Shown here one piece after another: positions 31,230 to 39,666 of a DNA stretch of 54,807 bases. Position 1 is the first letter of the stretch. Every line of letters begins with the position of its first letter. The stretch comes from an uncultured Collinsella sp. (GTDB lineage Bacteria > Actinomycetota > Coriobacteriia > Coriobacteriales > Coriobacteriaceae): positions 1 to 54,807 of the forward strand of contig CAAEVV010000034.1 in assembly GCA_900759565.1 (NCBI GenBank), written 5' to 3'. Under the pieces are notes generated by a model. That model saw only the letters and a list, made by a program, of their open reading frames with translations, was not told where the DNA came from and did no database searches. A program made the position numbers and the translations under genes.

Positions 31230-32078
31230 ATGAACGAGCAGGTTTGCACCAAGGCTGTGGATGCGAACGGCTATCCGGTCGAGACTACGGGCAATGCGGT
31301 GCTGGACACGTTGGAGCACCGTTCCTCCACGCGTGCCTTCGCGCGTGATGACGACGACCGCCCCGTGGCGGTGACCGACGAGCAGCGGGCGGCGATTTTG
31401 CATGCGGCGAGTCGCGCGCCGTCGGCGGGCGCCATGATGATGTATTCCATCGTGAGCATTCGTGAGCAGGCTACGCTCGACCGTCTGGCCGACCTGTGCG
31501 ACCACCAGCCCATGATCGCCAAGGCGCCCTGGGCACTAATATTTGTGGTCGATTATGCCAAGTGGATCGATCTGTTTGAGCACGTGGGCTGCTTTGAGCC
31601 CGAGTTTGTCGAGCGCACGGGCAAGGCGCCCCGTCGTGCACCAGGTCTGGGCGACTTTGCCATCGCGGCCCAGGACGCCGTGATCGCCGCGCAAAACGCC
31701 GTGGTTGCCGCCGAGGCCCTGGGCCTGGGGAGCTGCTATATCGGCGACATCGTCGAGAACGCCGAGGAAGTTGCCGCGCTGCTCGATCTGCCGCCCTATA
31801 CCATGCCGCTGTCGATGCTCATCATCGGCACGCCCCGTAAGGAGCGCCCGGCAATCGCGCACCCCGTGGTGAACCTGGTGCACGAGGAGCGCTACTGCCG
31901 TGCGGATGCCGCGACTATGGATGCGCAGGTGGCCGAGATGGATGCGATGTTTCGCCCGCACGCCCGCGAGGTGGGGGAGCGCGTCGTGGATATCTACACC
32001 CGCAAGCACACGAGCCCCTTTATGGCCGAGATGAGCCGCTCCATGGAGTGGTGGTTCAAAAACTGGCTCGGAAAATGA
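31230..32078 (+). CDS. Nitroreductase-family oxidoreductase, long form
   Basis: A 282-residue FMN-dependent protein. HRSSTRAFA (about 30-38) and ASRAPSAGAMMMYSIVSI (about 59-76) are the FMN-binding segments, GLGSCYIGDIVEN (about 169-181) the dimer/flavin loop, and PLSMLIIGTP the following strand. A C-terminal helical extension of about 60 residues (MFRPHAREVGERVVDIYTRKH) is longer than in typical members. It is more NfsA/FRP-like than the short nitroreductase at 4311. GATGAGG precedes ATG 31230. Physiological substrate unknown. It ends in a palindrome at 32081 and is followed by the potassium locus. Confidence 0.86.
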   Translation: MNEQVCTKAVDANGYPVETTGNAVLDTLEHRSSTRAFARDDDDRPVAVTDEQRAAILHAASRAPSAGAMMMYSIVSIREQATLDRLADLCDHQPMIAKAPWALIFVVDYAKWIDLFEHVGCFEPEFVERTGKAPRRAPGLGDFAIAAQDAVIAAQNAVVAAEALGLGSCYIGDIVENAEEVAALLDLPPYTMPLSMLIIGTPRKERPAIAHPVVNLVHEERYCRADAATMDAQVAEMDAMFRPHAREVGERVVDIYTRKHTSPFMAEMSRSMEWWFKNWLGK

Positions 32079-32080
32079 CG

Positions 32081-32113
32081 AATGTGACAAGGGGATAGTC
32101 CCTTTGTCACACT
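32081..32113 (+). repeat. Palindrome with CCCTTTGTC core
   Basis: AATGTGACAAGGGG pairs with CCCTTTGTCACAC (32081-32112) with wobbles, a few bases after the nitroreductase stop codon. Same family as 9830, 34566 and 45243 with different outer arm bases (TGTGAC/GTCACA). Confidence 0.6.
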
Positions 32114-32195
32114 TCATATCGCCGCGGTGGCCTAAAGACTGTATAAATCTTTATCTAGCTGGGAAAACAGTGCATTAAAACATGGGCCGATTACC

Positions 32196-32201
32196 TATAA
32201 T
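32196..32201 (+). promoter_or_regulatory. Candidate kup -10 box
   Basis: A consensus TATAAT at 32196-32201, 35 bases before ATG 32237, with no good -35 at 16-18 bases (CATTAA at best). The 124-base leader shows no c-di-AMP riboswitch that I can recognise. Confidence 0.4.
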
Positions 32202-32236
32202 CCCTTCGAACATTAAAGTTGGGAGGAAACCGGCTT

Positions 32237-34264
32237 ATGGAACAAAAGGCCAAGGAGGCAGCCTCGCACGCTGCGATTCCTGTAAGCATCTCGGCGATGC
32301 TCGTCACGCTGGGCGTGGTGTACGGCGATATCGGCACCAGCCCTATGTATGTAACCAAGGCGCTCGTTGCCGGCAACGGCGGCATCGGAAGCGTCACGGA
32401 GGAGTTCGTGCTCGGCGCGCTCTCCCTTGTCGTGTGGACGGTCACGCTGCTGACCACCATCAAGTATGTGCTCATCTCGCTGCGCGCCGATAACCATGGT
32501 GAGGGCGGCATCTTTGCCCTGTACAGCCTGGTCAAGCGCTGCGGCAAGTGGCTTATCATCCCCGCCATGCTGGGTGGCGCCGCGCTGCTCGCCGACGGTA
32601 TCCTGACGCCGGCCGTTACCGTTACCACGGCCATCGAGGGCCTGCGCACCATCCCGGCGGTCCATGCCGTGCTGGGCGATGACCAGGGCCGCGTCGTCGC
32701 CATTACGCTCGCCATCATCATCGTGCTCTTCTTGGTACAGCGCATCGGTACGGCCAAGATCGGTCACGCCTTTGGCCCCATCATGACGCTGTGGTTCCTG
32801 TTCCTGGGCGGCACGGGTCTGTTCTTTGTCTTCCAGCACCCCGCCGTGCTGCTGTGCCTCAACCCGGTGCGCGGCATCACCTTTTTGCTGAGCCCCAACA
32901 ACCACGCGGGCATCATGATTCTGGGCAGCTGCTTCCTCGCCACCACCGGTGCCGAGGCGCTCTACTCCGACATGGGCCACGTCGGCCGCGGCAACATCTA
33001 CGCCACCTGGCCGTTCGTTAAGTGCTGCCTGCTGCTTTCCTATATGGGCCAGGGCGCTTGGCTTATGAACAACGCTGCCAACCCCGAGCTTATGGGCATT
33101 GCCGATCTCAACCCGTTCTACCAGATGCTCGCCCCGGGCCTGCGCCCGTTTGCCGTCGGCCTTTCCACCGTCGCGGCCATCATTGCCTCGCAGGCGCTCA
33201 TCACCGGCGCATTCTCGCTGGTGTCCGAGGCCAGCCGTCTGGACCTCATGCCGCACATGCAGGTCTTCTATCCTGCCGAGACCAAAGGCCAGCTCTACAT
33301 CCCCATGGTCAACAACGTCATGCTTGTCGGCTGCGTCATCGTGGTGCTGCTGTTCCAGAACTCGGCGCATATGGAAGCCGCTTACGGCCTTGCCATCACG
33401 CTGACTATGATGTGCACCACGCTGCTGCTCTTCTTCTACCTGCACGAGGAGCGCAAGCTCAAGGTTGCTCCGTGGATCTTCGCGGCCTTCTTCCTTTTAC
33501 TCGAAGGCTTCTTCTTTGTGAGCTCGCTCACCAAGTTCTTCCACGGCGGTTACTTCACCATCCTTATGGCTGCACTCATCATGGGCATTATGGTGTGCTG
33601 GTACAACGGCACGGCGGTCGAGCAGCGCCAGTTTACGCTGCTGCCGCTGCGCAGCTACCTGCCGCAGCTCAAGCGCCTGCGCGACGACGACCGTTACGAG
33701 CGCATGAGCGACAACGTCGTGTACCTGACCAAGGACACCCATACCGACTACATCGACCGCGATATCGTCTATTCGATCTTGGACAAGCATCCCAAGCGCG
33801 CCCGCGCCTGGTGGTTTGTGAATGTCGAGACCATGGACGAGCCGCACACCTTTGCCTATTCGGTCGAGACGTTCGGCACCGACTACGTGTTCCGCGTGCA
33901 TCTGTACCTGGGCTACAAGATCAACCAGCGCGTCAATGCCTACCTGCGTCAGGTTGTTCAGGACCTGGCTGCCACCGGCGAGCTGCCGCCGCAGACGCAT
34001 GACTACTCGGTCTACAAGGATCCGGGTAACATCGGCACGTTCAAGTTCGTCCTGATCCGTAAGCTTCTGGCGCCCGAAAGCGATGTGGAGCCGAGCGAGC
34101 GTACGGCCATCACGCTCAAGTACATCATCCGCCGCGCCGCCGGCACGCCTGCGCGTTGGTACGGCCTGGAGAACTCCAACGTGAGCTTTGAGTACGTGCC
34201 GCTGTTCACCAAGTTCAAGGCTGTGAACAAGATGCAACGCCTGGCTCCCAACGAGCGGCCGTAG
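32237..34264 (+). CDS. kup: KUP-family potassium uptake protein
   Basis: A 675-residue potassium:proton symporter of the KUP/HAK/KT family. Signature segments are VTLGVVYGDIGTSPMYV (about 20-36), ADNHGEGGIFALYSLV (about 84-99), LLADGILTPAVTVTTAIEGL (about 116-135) and the GxMALLL-equivalent helices through about residue 440; roughly twelve spans. The C-terminal 220 residues are cytoplasmic. GGGAGG at 32221 gives the start; TTG 32219 precedes it. The locus continues with a small membrane protein and a KdpD/KdpE-type two-component system on the same strand, which points to shared potassium-responsive control. Confidence 0.93.
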   Translation: MEQKAKEAASHAAIPVSISAMLVTLGVVYGDIGTSPMYVTKALVAGNGGIGSVTEEFVLGALSLVVWTVTLLTTIKYVLISLRADNHGEGGIFALYSLVKRCGKWLIIPAMLGGAALLADGILTPAVTVTTAIEGLRTIPAVHAVLGDDQGRVVAITLAIIIVLFLVQRIGTAKIGHAFGPIMTLWFLFLGGTGLFFVFQHPAVLLCLNPVRGITFLLSPNNHAGIMILGSCFLATTGAEALYSDMGHVGRGNIYATWPFVKCCLLLSYMGQGAWLMNNAANPELMGIADLNPFYQMLAPGLRPFAVGLSTVAAIIASQALITGAFSLVSEASRLDLMPHMQVFYPAETKGQLYIPMVNNVMLVGCVIVVLLFQNSAHMEAAYGLAITLTMMCTTLLLFFYLHEERKLKVAPWIFAAFFLLLEGFFFVSSLTKFFHGGYFTILMAALIMGIMVCWYNGTAVEQRQFTLLPLRSYLPQLKRLRDDDRYERMSDNVVYLTKDTHTDYIDRDIVYSILDKHPKRARAWWFVNVETMDEPHTFAYSVETFGTDYVFRVHLYLGYKINQRVNAYLRQVVQDLAATGELPPQTHDYSVYKDPGNIGTFKFVLIRKLLAPESDVEPSERTAITLKYIIRRAAGTPARWYGLENSNVSFEYVPLFTKFKAVNKMQRLAPNERP

Positions 34265-34324
34265 ACGTCGGCGGCTACACGGAGTTGGTTTTTGATGGAT
34301 AAGCATGAGGCCGGGGAGGTAAAC

Positions 34325-34519
34325 ATGGATACAAAGGCGCTCGATGGCCGTGAGGCGGTGGTCGAAATGGTGCGTGAGGCGCGCGTCGACGCCGCCGAAG
34401 ATCGGTTCTTTACGAATCGTGCCAACATGGACATGGCCGACCGCGTGATCTCGATCGTGGCACTGGTATTTGGAGCGGTGTGCGTGTGTGCCCTGCTCGC
34501 GCACGTGCTGTTTGTCTAG
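34325..34519 (+). CDS. Small single-span membrane protein in the potassium locus
   Basis: A 64-residue protein with a charged N-terminal half (REAVVEMVREARVDAAEDRFF) and one hydrophobic span (about 39-62, VISIVALVFGAVCVCALLAHVL). GGGGAGGT five bases before ATG 34325 is a strong ribosome site, better than for the alternative ATG at 34292. It lies 60 bases after kup and before the terminator at 34566, so it is probably cotranscribed with kup. Position and size recall KdpF-like accessory peptides, but the sequence is not recognisably KdpF. Confidence 0.62.
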   Translation: MDTKALDGREAVVEMVREARVDAAEDRFFTNRANMDMADRVISIVALVFGAVCVCALLAHVLFV

Positions 34520-34548
34520 CGACCGCCGGTTGCAAAGGCTATACACTT

Positions 34549-34609
34549 GGAACCACCACAAGGGAAACCACCACAAAGGTGCCTGTCCCTTTGTGGTGGT
34601 TTTTGTTTT
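34549..34609 (+). terminator. Terminator with CCCTTTGTC core
   Basis: A 14-bp stem AACCACCACAAAGG/CCTTTGTGGTGGTT (34566-34579/34588-34601) is followed by TTTTGTTTT. A partial second copy of the left arm, AACCACCACAAGGG, stands just before it at 34551. It separates kup and the small gene from the two-component genes. Confidence 0.82.
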
Positions 34610-34630
34610 CGAGAGAGGGGCGGGGCGCTG

Positions 34631-36256
34631 ATGGACGTCCGTACGGACGGCGATATTGCCGATAACTTTTGGTGGCGGCGCACAACGCTGACGCGCCGCA
34701 CTCCTCTGTATGACGCTTGCGTATCGGTGGGGCTGTTGGTCGCGGCGACGATTGTGGGTGCGCTGCTCGACCATCCGGGTCTCGCGCCGAGCATCATGAT
34801 CGTCTATGTGTTCGCCGTTCAGCTGTGCGCATTCTTTACCTGGAGTCGCCTGTATTGCTTGCTGAGCTCGGCTGTCGCCGTGGCGCTCTACAACTTCTTG
34901 TTTGTCGACCCGCGCTACTCGCTGTCGCTTATCGACCGCGGCTATCCCGGCATGTTCTTCATCATGTTCGTGGTCTCGCTTGTGTCGAGCTCGATTGCGT
35001 TGGCCCTGCGCCGCGCCTTGGCACAGGCTGCCGCCAGCGACCGCCGCACGCATATGGTGCTCGAGACCAACCGCATGCTGCAGCGGTGCGCCGATCAGCA
35101 TCAGATCGTTCACGCCATGGCCACGCAGCTGGCGCGTCTTTCGGGCTGTCCGGTCGTGTGGTACAGCGCCGACGCCGAGGGCGATGACCTGCTGCCGCGC
35201 GCGACTTACACGGCCGTGGGCGATGCCGCACCGGTGCACGAACTGGCGCCGCAGATGCCGCCTCGGCTCTCGGCGTCCGCCTATGTGGGAACGCCGCTCG
35301 ACGCCACGTTTGGCGGCTCGGCGTTTTATGGCATCTACCTGACGGTTCGCACAGGCGACGGCTTCGCGCGCTCGGGCGACCCCGCCTCGGTGGTGGGCGT
35401 GCTGGCTATCGTTGCCGAGCCCGACGTGCTGACGCATGAGGAGCGGACACTTGCCGATGCCATCGTGAGCGAAGGCGAGCTGGCGCTCGATCGCGCCCGC
35501 GCCATGGAGGCCCGCGAGGAGGCGGCGGTGCTTGCCAAAAACGAACAGCTGCGCGCCAACCTGCTGCGCTCCATCTCGCACGACCTGCGCACGCCGCTCA
35601 CCAGTATTTCGGGCAATGCCGACGTGCTGCTCGACCAGGGCTCGACCGGCACCGCGGTGCTCGATGCCCAGACGCGCCGCGGCCTGCTTCTATCCATTCG
35701 CTCGGATGCGCTGTGGCTCAACGCCACCGTCGAGAATCTGCTCGCCATCACCAAGCTCGAGGGTGGCGGTATGCGCCTGTCGACCACGCTCGAGCTCATG
35801 GACGATATCGTCGAGGAGGCGCTGCGCCACGTGAACCCTGCCGTGCGCGAGCACGACCTTAAGGTGGTGGCGTGCGATGAGCCGGCGCTCGTCAACGTCG
35901 ATGCGCGCCTGATGGTGCAGCTGGTGGTCAATCTGGTGAACAACGCCATCACCTATACGCCCGCGGGCTCGCATATCATGATTTCGATTAGCGTCGACGA
36001 TGGACGCGTGGCGTGCTCGGTGGCCGATGATGGTCCGGGCATCGCACCCGAGGATCGCGAGCGGATCTTCGAGTCGTTCTATACCGCCAACCATGGTCTG
36101 GCCGACAGCCACCGCAGCGTTGGCCTGGGTCTTTCGCTCTGCCGTTCCATTGCGTTGGCACATGGCGGTAGCATAGAGGTTGCCGCGGCGGACCCGCACG
36201 GTTCGGTCTTTACGATTGAACTTCCCGCCGCCGATGTTTCGTTTGATAAGGAGTAG
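34631..36256 (+). CDS. kdpD: KdpD-like sensor histidine kinase lacking the N-terminal sensor module
   Basis: A 541-residue membrane histidine kinase. Residues about 30-140 are the four-helix KdpD transmembrane domain (DUF4118), with FNLFVDPRYS-like text (YNFLFVDPRYSLSLID). A GAF-like region follows (about 160-280), then the dimerisation helix with phospho-accepting His317 in SISHDLRTPLTS, and an ATPase domain (NLVNNAITYTPAGSH, VADDGPGIAPEDRERIFESF, GLGLSLCRSIALAHGG). Classical KdpD is near 900 residues and begins with a Walker-containing KdpD domain and a Usp domain; both are missing here. It overlaps nothing and is four bases from kdpE. No kdpFABC genes are in the window; kup is the nearest likely target. 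Confidence 0.88.
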   Translation: MDVRTDGDIADNFWWRRTTLTRRTPLYDACVSVGLLVAATIVGALLDHPGLAPSIMIVYVFAVQLCAFFTWSRLYCLLSSAVAVALYNFLFVDPRYSLSLIDRGYPGMFFIMFVVSLVSSSIALALRRALAQAAASDRRTHMVLETNRMLQRCADQHQIVHAMATQLARLSGCPVVWYSADAEGDDLLPRATYTAVGDAAPVHELAPQMPPRLSASAYVGTPLDATFGGSAFYGIYLTVRTGDGFARSGDPASVVGVLAIVAEPDVLTHEERTLADAIVSEGELALDRARAMEAREEAAVLAKNEQLRANLLRSISHDLRTPLTSISGNADVLLDQGSTGTAVLDAQTRRGLLLSIRSDALWLNATVENLLAITKLEGGGMRLSTTLELMDDIVEEALRHVNPAVREHDLKVVACDEPALVNVDARLMVQLVVNLVNNAITYTPAGSHIMISISVDDGRVACSVADDGPGIAPEDRERIFESFYTANHGLADSHRSVGLGLSLCRSIALAHGGSIEVAAADPHGSVFTIELPAADVSFDKE

Positions 36257-36260
36257 CGCT

Positions 36261-36974
36261 GTGCCGAACTCTGCCGTAAAACCGCTCATCTTGGTCGTTG
36301 AGGACGATCCCGCCGTTCGCAACCTTATCGTTGCCGCGCTCGAGACGCACGGCTTGCGCCACATGGCCGTTGAGACCGCCCATGCCGCCATCGCCGCCGC
36401 CTCATCGCAGGCACCGAGCATCGTGCTGCTCGATCTGGGCCTGCCCGATATGGACGGCGTCAAGGTGGTGGAGTCGGTGCGCGCATGGTCGGGCATGCCG
36501 ATTATCGTGGTCTCGGCGCGCAGCGAGGACGCGGACAAGATTCGCGCGCTCGATGCCGGCGCCGACGACTACCTGACCAAGCCGTTTTCGGTCGAGGAGC
36601 TGCTCGCACGCATTCGCACGACGCTCAGGCGCCTTTCGTATGCGCAAACGGGCGGCGTTGTCTCCGAGGGCTCGTTCGATACCGGTGAACTACATATCGA
36701 TTTTGATGCCGGCATCGCCACGATGGATGGCGAGGAGCTGCATCTGACGCCGATCGAGTACAAACTGCTATGCCTGTTGGCCCACAATGCCGACAAGGTG
36801 CTCACGCACCAGTTTATCTTGCACGAGATTTGGGGCACGGCAACTAAGAGTGACTTGGCAAGCCTGCGCGTCTTTATGGGTACGCTGCGTAAGAAGATAG
36901 AGTCCGACCCCGCGCATCCGCGTTACATCCAAACGCACGTGGGTATCGGCTATCGCCTGGTCACCCAAGGGTAG
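36261..36974 (+). CDS. kdpE: KdpE-like response regulator
   Basis: A 237-residue OmpR/PhoB-type regulator. The receiver domain has the acidic pair ED14-15/D16, phospho-accepting Asp58 (IVLLDLGLPDMDG) and the conserved lysine in DDYLTKPF. A winged helix-turn-helix (about 135-235) ends in the usual VGIGYRL strand. The start is GTG 36261 with AAGGAG nine bases upstream, inside the 3' end of the kinase gene; a longer in-frame reading from 36180 would overlap the kinase and has no ribosome site. Partner of the upstream KdpD-like kinase. Confidence 0.92.
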   Translation: MPNSAVKPLILVVEDDPAVRNLIVAALETHGLRHMAVETAHAAIAAASSQAPSIVLLDLGLPDMDGVKVVESVRAWSGMPIIVVSARSEDADKIRALDAGADDYLTKPFSVEELLARIRTTLRRLSYAQTGGVVSEGSFDTGELHIDFDAGIATMDGEELHLTPIEYKLLCLLAHNADKVLTHQFILHEIWGTATKSDLASLRVFMGTLRKKIESDPAHPRYIQTHVGIGYRLVTQG

Positions 36975-36999
36975 GACGGCGTCCGCCATCCCAATATGA

Positions 37000-37064
37000 G
37001 TTGCGGTGAAATACGGTCTAAATTTGCCTAATTCCAGGCAAAACAGTCCGTATTCCACCGCAAC
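37000..37064. repeat. 65-base palindrome, copy 2
   Basis: GTTGCGGTGAAATACGG pairs with CCGTATTCCACCGCAAC (37000-37016/37048-37064, one mismatch), with an inner stem TTTGCCT/AGGCAAA. It is the second copy of the palindrome at 16634 and sits between two convergent gene ends. Confidence 0.7.
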
Positions 37065-37068
37065 TTTG

Positions 37069-39591
37069 TTATTTGCCCTTGGGCTTGCTGGCGTAGAACT
37101 TCTTCTTTTTGGACTTGCCGTTGCCGGCCTGCGCGTGCGCGGGCGCCGTTGCGCGAGGCTTACGGGCCTCGGGGTTACGCAGCTCCTCGACGCGCTCGGC
37201 AATCTCCTCGGCGCTAAAGCCGACCTCGGCCATGGCGTCCTCAATGGGCAGGCGGCGCACGATATAGCAGTGGTGCACCTTCTGGTTGCGCGCGAAATCC
37301 TCGGGGATGGTCTGCGCCGTAATGTCCTCCAGCACGACGCCCGCGCGCGCGAGCTTGCGCGTCTCGGGGCGGAAGCCGCGCAGGTTGCAGCTAAAGATGG
37401 CGTGGCCGCCCTGTGCGAGCAGGCGCGATACGCCGGCCAAAAGCTCAACATGGTCGCGCTGGACATCCCAGGTGCGGCGGCCCATCTTAGATGAGTTCGA
37501 AAACGTGGGCGGATCGACAAAAATCAGGTCCCAGCGGTTGCGCGTCTGGCGCTGGTCGCGAATCCAGGCGAGCACGTCGTCGCGCACAAAATGATGCTGC
37601 GGACCAACAAAGCCGTTCTGGCGCATATTGCGCTCGGCCCAGTCCAGGTAGGTGTTGGAAAGGTCGACTGTCACGGTTTCCTCGACGCCGCCGTCGGCCG
37701 CATAGCAGGTGGCGGTGCCGGTGTAGGCGAACAGGTTGAGGAAGCGGCGCGCCTGTTTGGCGTGCTCGCGCACCAGGTTGCGGGTGACGCGGTGATCCAG
37801 GAAGATGCCCACATCCAGGTAGTCGTCAAAGTTGACGGCAAAGGTGAGCCCGCCCTCTTCGATGAGTGGCAGGCGACGGCGTGCGATGTTGGCGCGCTCG
37901 CCCGATGCGCCCTTGCCGGCGCCCTGCTTGCCGTACTGCGAGCCGCCACGTGAGCGCATGCGGGCCTTGGCGTGCACATGCTCGGCGGGAACATCCAGGA
38001 TGCGCGGCGCGATGGCCAAGATGTCGAGCATGCGGGCCTGGGCCAGTGCGGGGTCGATGGTCTTGGGCGCGGCGTATTCGGCGATGACGAGCCAGCGGCC
38101 CGGCGTCTGCGGGCAGCCCTCGTACAGGTCGATGGCGGCGGAGTAGTCGGGTAGGTCGGCATCGTAGACGCGGTAGCAGCTCACGCCCTCGCGCTTGGCC
38201 CACTTGCGGCGCAGACGGGCATTCTTGCGCAGGCGGTTGGCGAACTGCTCGGACTCGGGGATGAGCACGGGCAGCGGCTTGCCGTCGCCCAGGTCGAGCG
38301 TGGCGGCAGGTTCGGACGTGGGGGTGTCGGCGGCTTCGCCTTGGGCATCTGCGGTCTGCTCCTCGGCATCTGAGCTGGTCGCAGCTTCGAATGCCGCGGC
38401 GGCGTGGTCGAGCGAGGGCCAAACCTCAAGAGCCGCCTCCTCGTTATTGGGCATGACGGCGATGGAGCGCGCAGGCTCGGCATGGAGCGCGCGGGCCATA
38501 AGGCCGTCGCGGGCGAGCGCGGCGACCGGCGCGGCGGTAAGCTCGGGCGCGCGACGCAGCTCGCCGATCAGCGTCATGGCGTCGTGCATGAGCGAAAGCG
38601 GTGTCTCGGTCGTATCCGCGACCACGGCGGCACCGGCGACGGCGCCCACATGGTCCAGCACGGTGACGGGCTTGGCGGCGCAAAAGTCGACAAAACGCTT
38701 GTAGCCAGCGCTCTTGACCATGCGCTCGGCGGTCTTGCGGGCGGCGGGGTCGATGTCTACGGCCACGATGCGTGCCTGGCGCTCGCGCGCTGCCGCCTCG
38801 CGCTCGCGCGCCTCGGCAAGCAGCTGCTCCCACAGAGCGGCGTCGTGCAGCTGCCAGCCCTCAAAGCCCCAGCGCTCGCGTGCGGCGCCCGGGGCGCGGT
38901 CGGTCAGAATGTTCACGGCCTCCAGCAGCAGACCGCCGCCGGCGCACGAGGCATCGATCAGCGTGGGAAGGGCTTCGTTCTCGTAATCGTCGGCCGTCAA
39001 CTCGCGCTCGCACAGTGCGGTCCAGCCGACCTGCGCCAGCACCAGGGCGGCGTAGTCGGGGCGCAGCACGTGCGCGCCCTCGCCGGCGCGGGTCGCTGCG
39101 GGCGGCAGGCGTTTGAACAGCGGGTCGCCCGAAAGGTCCAGGCTGATGCTCGCGCGGCGCTGGCGCAGCGAAAGCAACAGGTGAACGTCGGGATCGGCGG
39201 CGTCGACATCGGCGCGACGGCCCGTGGTCTCGGCCAGACGGTCGCACAGCGCGTCCTTGGCGCGCAGGGCCGAGAAACGCGTGTTGCGCAGCTGCTCGGT
39301 CACGCCGCGGGCGGTGATGGCGATGGTGGCGCCGGGGCGGATGATGGTCTCCCAGGTGATGTCGTAAACGCTGTCGTACAGCTCATCGGCATCCTGCGCC
39401 TCAAAGCGCCCGAGTACCACGAACACACGGCTCGCCAGGCGCGACCACAGACAGGCGCGGTAGCCTTCTTCGAGCTCGCCCTCAAATGTAGCGCGGCCCT
39501 TCAGCCGGCGAACATGCGAAAGCCCGAGGCGTTTAAGCTCATCGGCGAGTGCGGACTCAAAGCCCTCGGGGCAGCTTGCGTAAAATTCCAT
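37069..39591 (-). CDS. rlmL: RlmKL-type 23S rRNA methyltransferase, N-terminal half probably inactive
   Basis: An 840-residue fusion like RlmKL, which methylates G2445 (N2) and G2069 (N7) of 23S rRNA. Residues about 1-160 carry the THUMP RNA-binding region. The RlmL-type methyltransferase domain (about 165-400) is recognisable but altered: motif I reads DASCAGGGLLLEA (213-225), and the catalytic NPPY motif is missing (the place reads AVVADTTETPLSLM). The C-terminal RlmK domain (about 460-790) looks intact: DHRVTRNLVREHA, FLNLFAYTGTATCYAA near 617 and FVDPPTFSNSSKM near 690. The tail is lysine-rich (KSKKKKFYASKPKGK). ATG 39591 follows GAGAGGT. Convergent with kdpE. Confidence 0.82.
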   Translation of the reverse strand: MEFYASCPEGFESALADELKRLGLSHVRRLKGRATFEGELEEGYRACLWSRLASRVFVVLGRFEAQDADELYDSVYDITWETIIRPGATIAITARGVTEQLRNTRFSALRAKDALCDRLAETTGRRADVDAADPDVHLLLSLRQRRASISLDLSGDPLFKRLPPAATRAGEGAHVLRPDYAALVLAQVGWTALCERELTADDYENEALPTLIDASCAGGGLLLEAVNILTDRAPGAARERWGFEGWQLHDAALWEQLLAEAREREAAARERQARIVAVDIDPAARKTAERMVKSAGYKRFVDFCAAKPVTVLDHVGAVAGAAVVADTTETPLSLMHDAMTLIGELRRAPELTAAPVAALARDGLMARALHAEPARSIAVMPNNEEAALEVWPSLDHAAAAFEAATSSDAEEQTADAQGEAADTPTSEPAATLDLGDGKPLPVLIPESEQFANRLRKNARLRRKWAKREGVSCYRVYDADLPDYSAAIDLYEGCPQTPGRWLVIAEYAAPKTIDPALAQARMLDILAIAPRILDVPAEHVHAKARMRSRGGSQYGKQGAGKGASGERANIARRRLPLIEEGGLTFAVNFDDYLDVGIFLDHRVTRNLVREHAKQARRFLNLFAYTGTATCYAADGGVEETVTVDLSNTYLDWAERNMRQNGFVGPQHHFVRDDVLAWIRDQRQTRNRWDLIFVDPPTFSNSSKMGRRTWDVQRDHVELLAGVSRLLAQGGHAIFSCNLRGFRPETRKLARAGVVLEDITAQTIPEDFARNQKVHHCYIVRRLPIEDAMAEVGFSAEEIAERVEELRNPEARKPRATAPAHAQAGNGKSKKKKFYASKPKGK

Positions 39592-39666
39592 GGGTGACCT
39601 CTCTGGTTGCGTCGCTCCATTATATGATGGATACTTCGTTTACTCTCGCCCCCGAAAGGAACCCAT

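Noticed and set aside
32113..32236. c-di-AMP (ydaO) riboswitch before kup
   Set aside because: The leader is too short and lacks the conserved core; only a -10 box is recognisable.
33497..35581. 694-codon open frame on the minus strand
   Set aside because: Antisense to kup and the KdpD-like gene; it even runs through their terminator. No domain seen.
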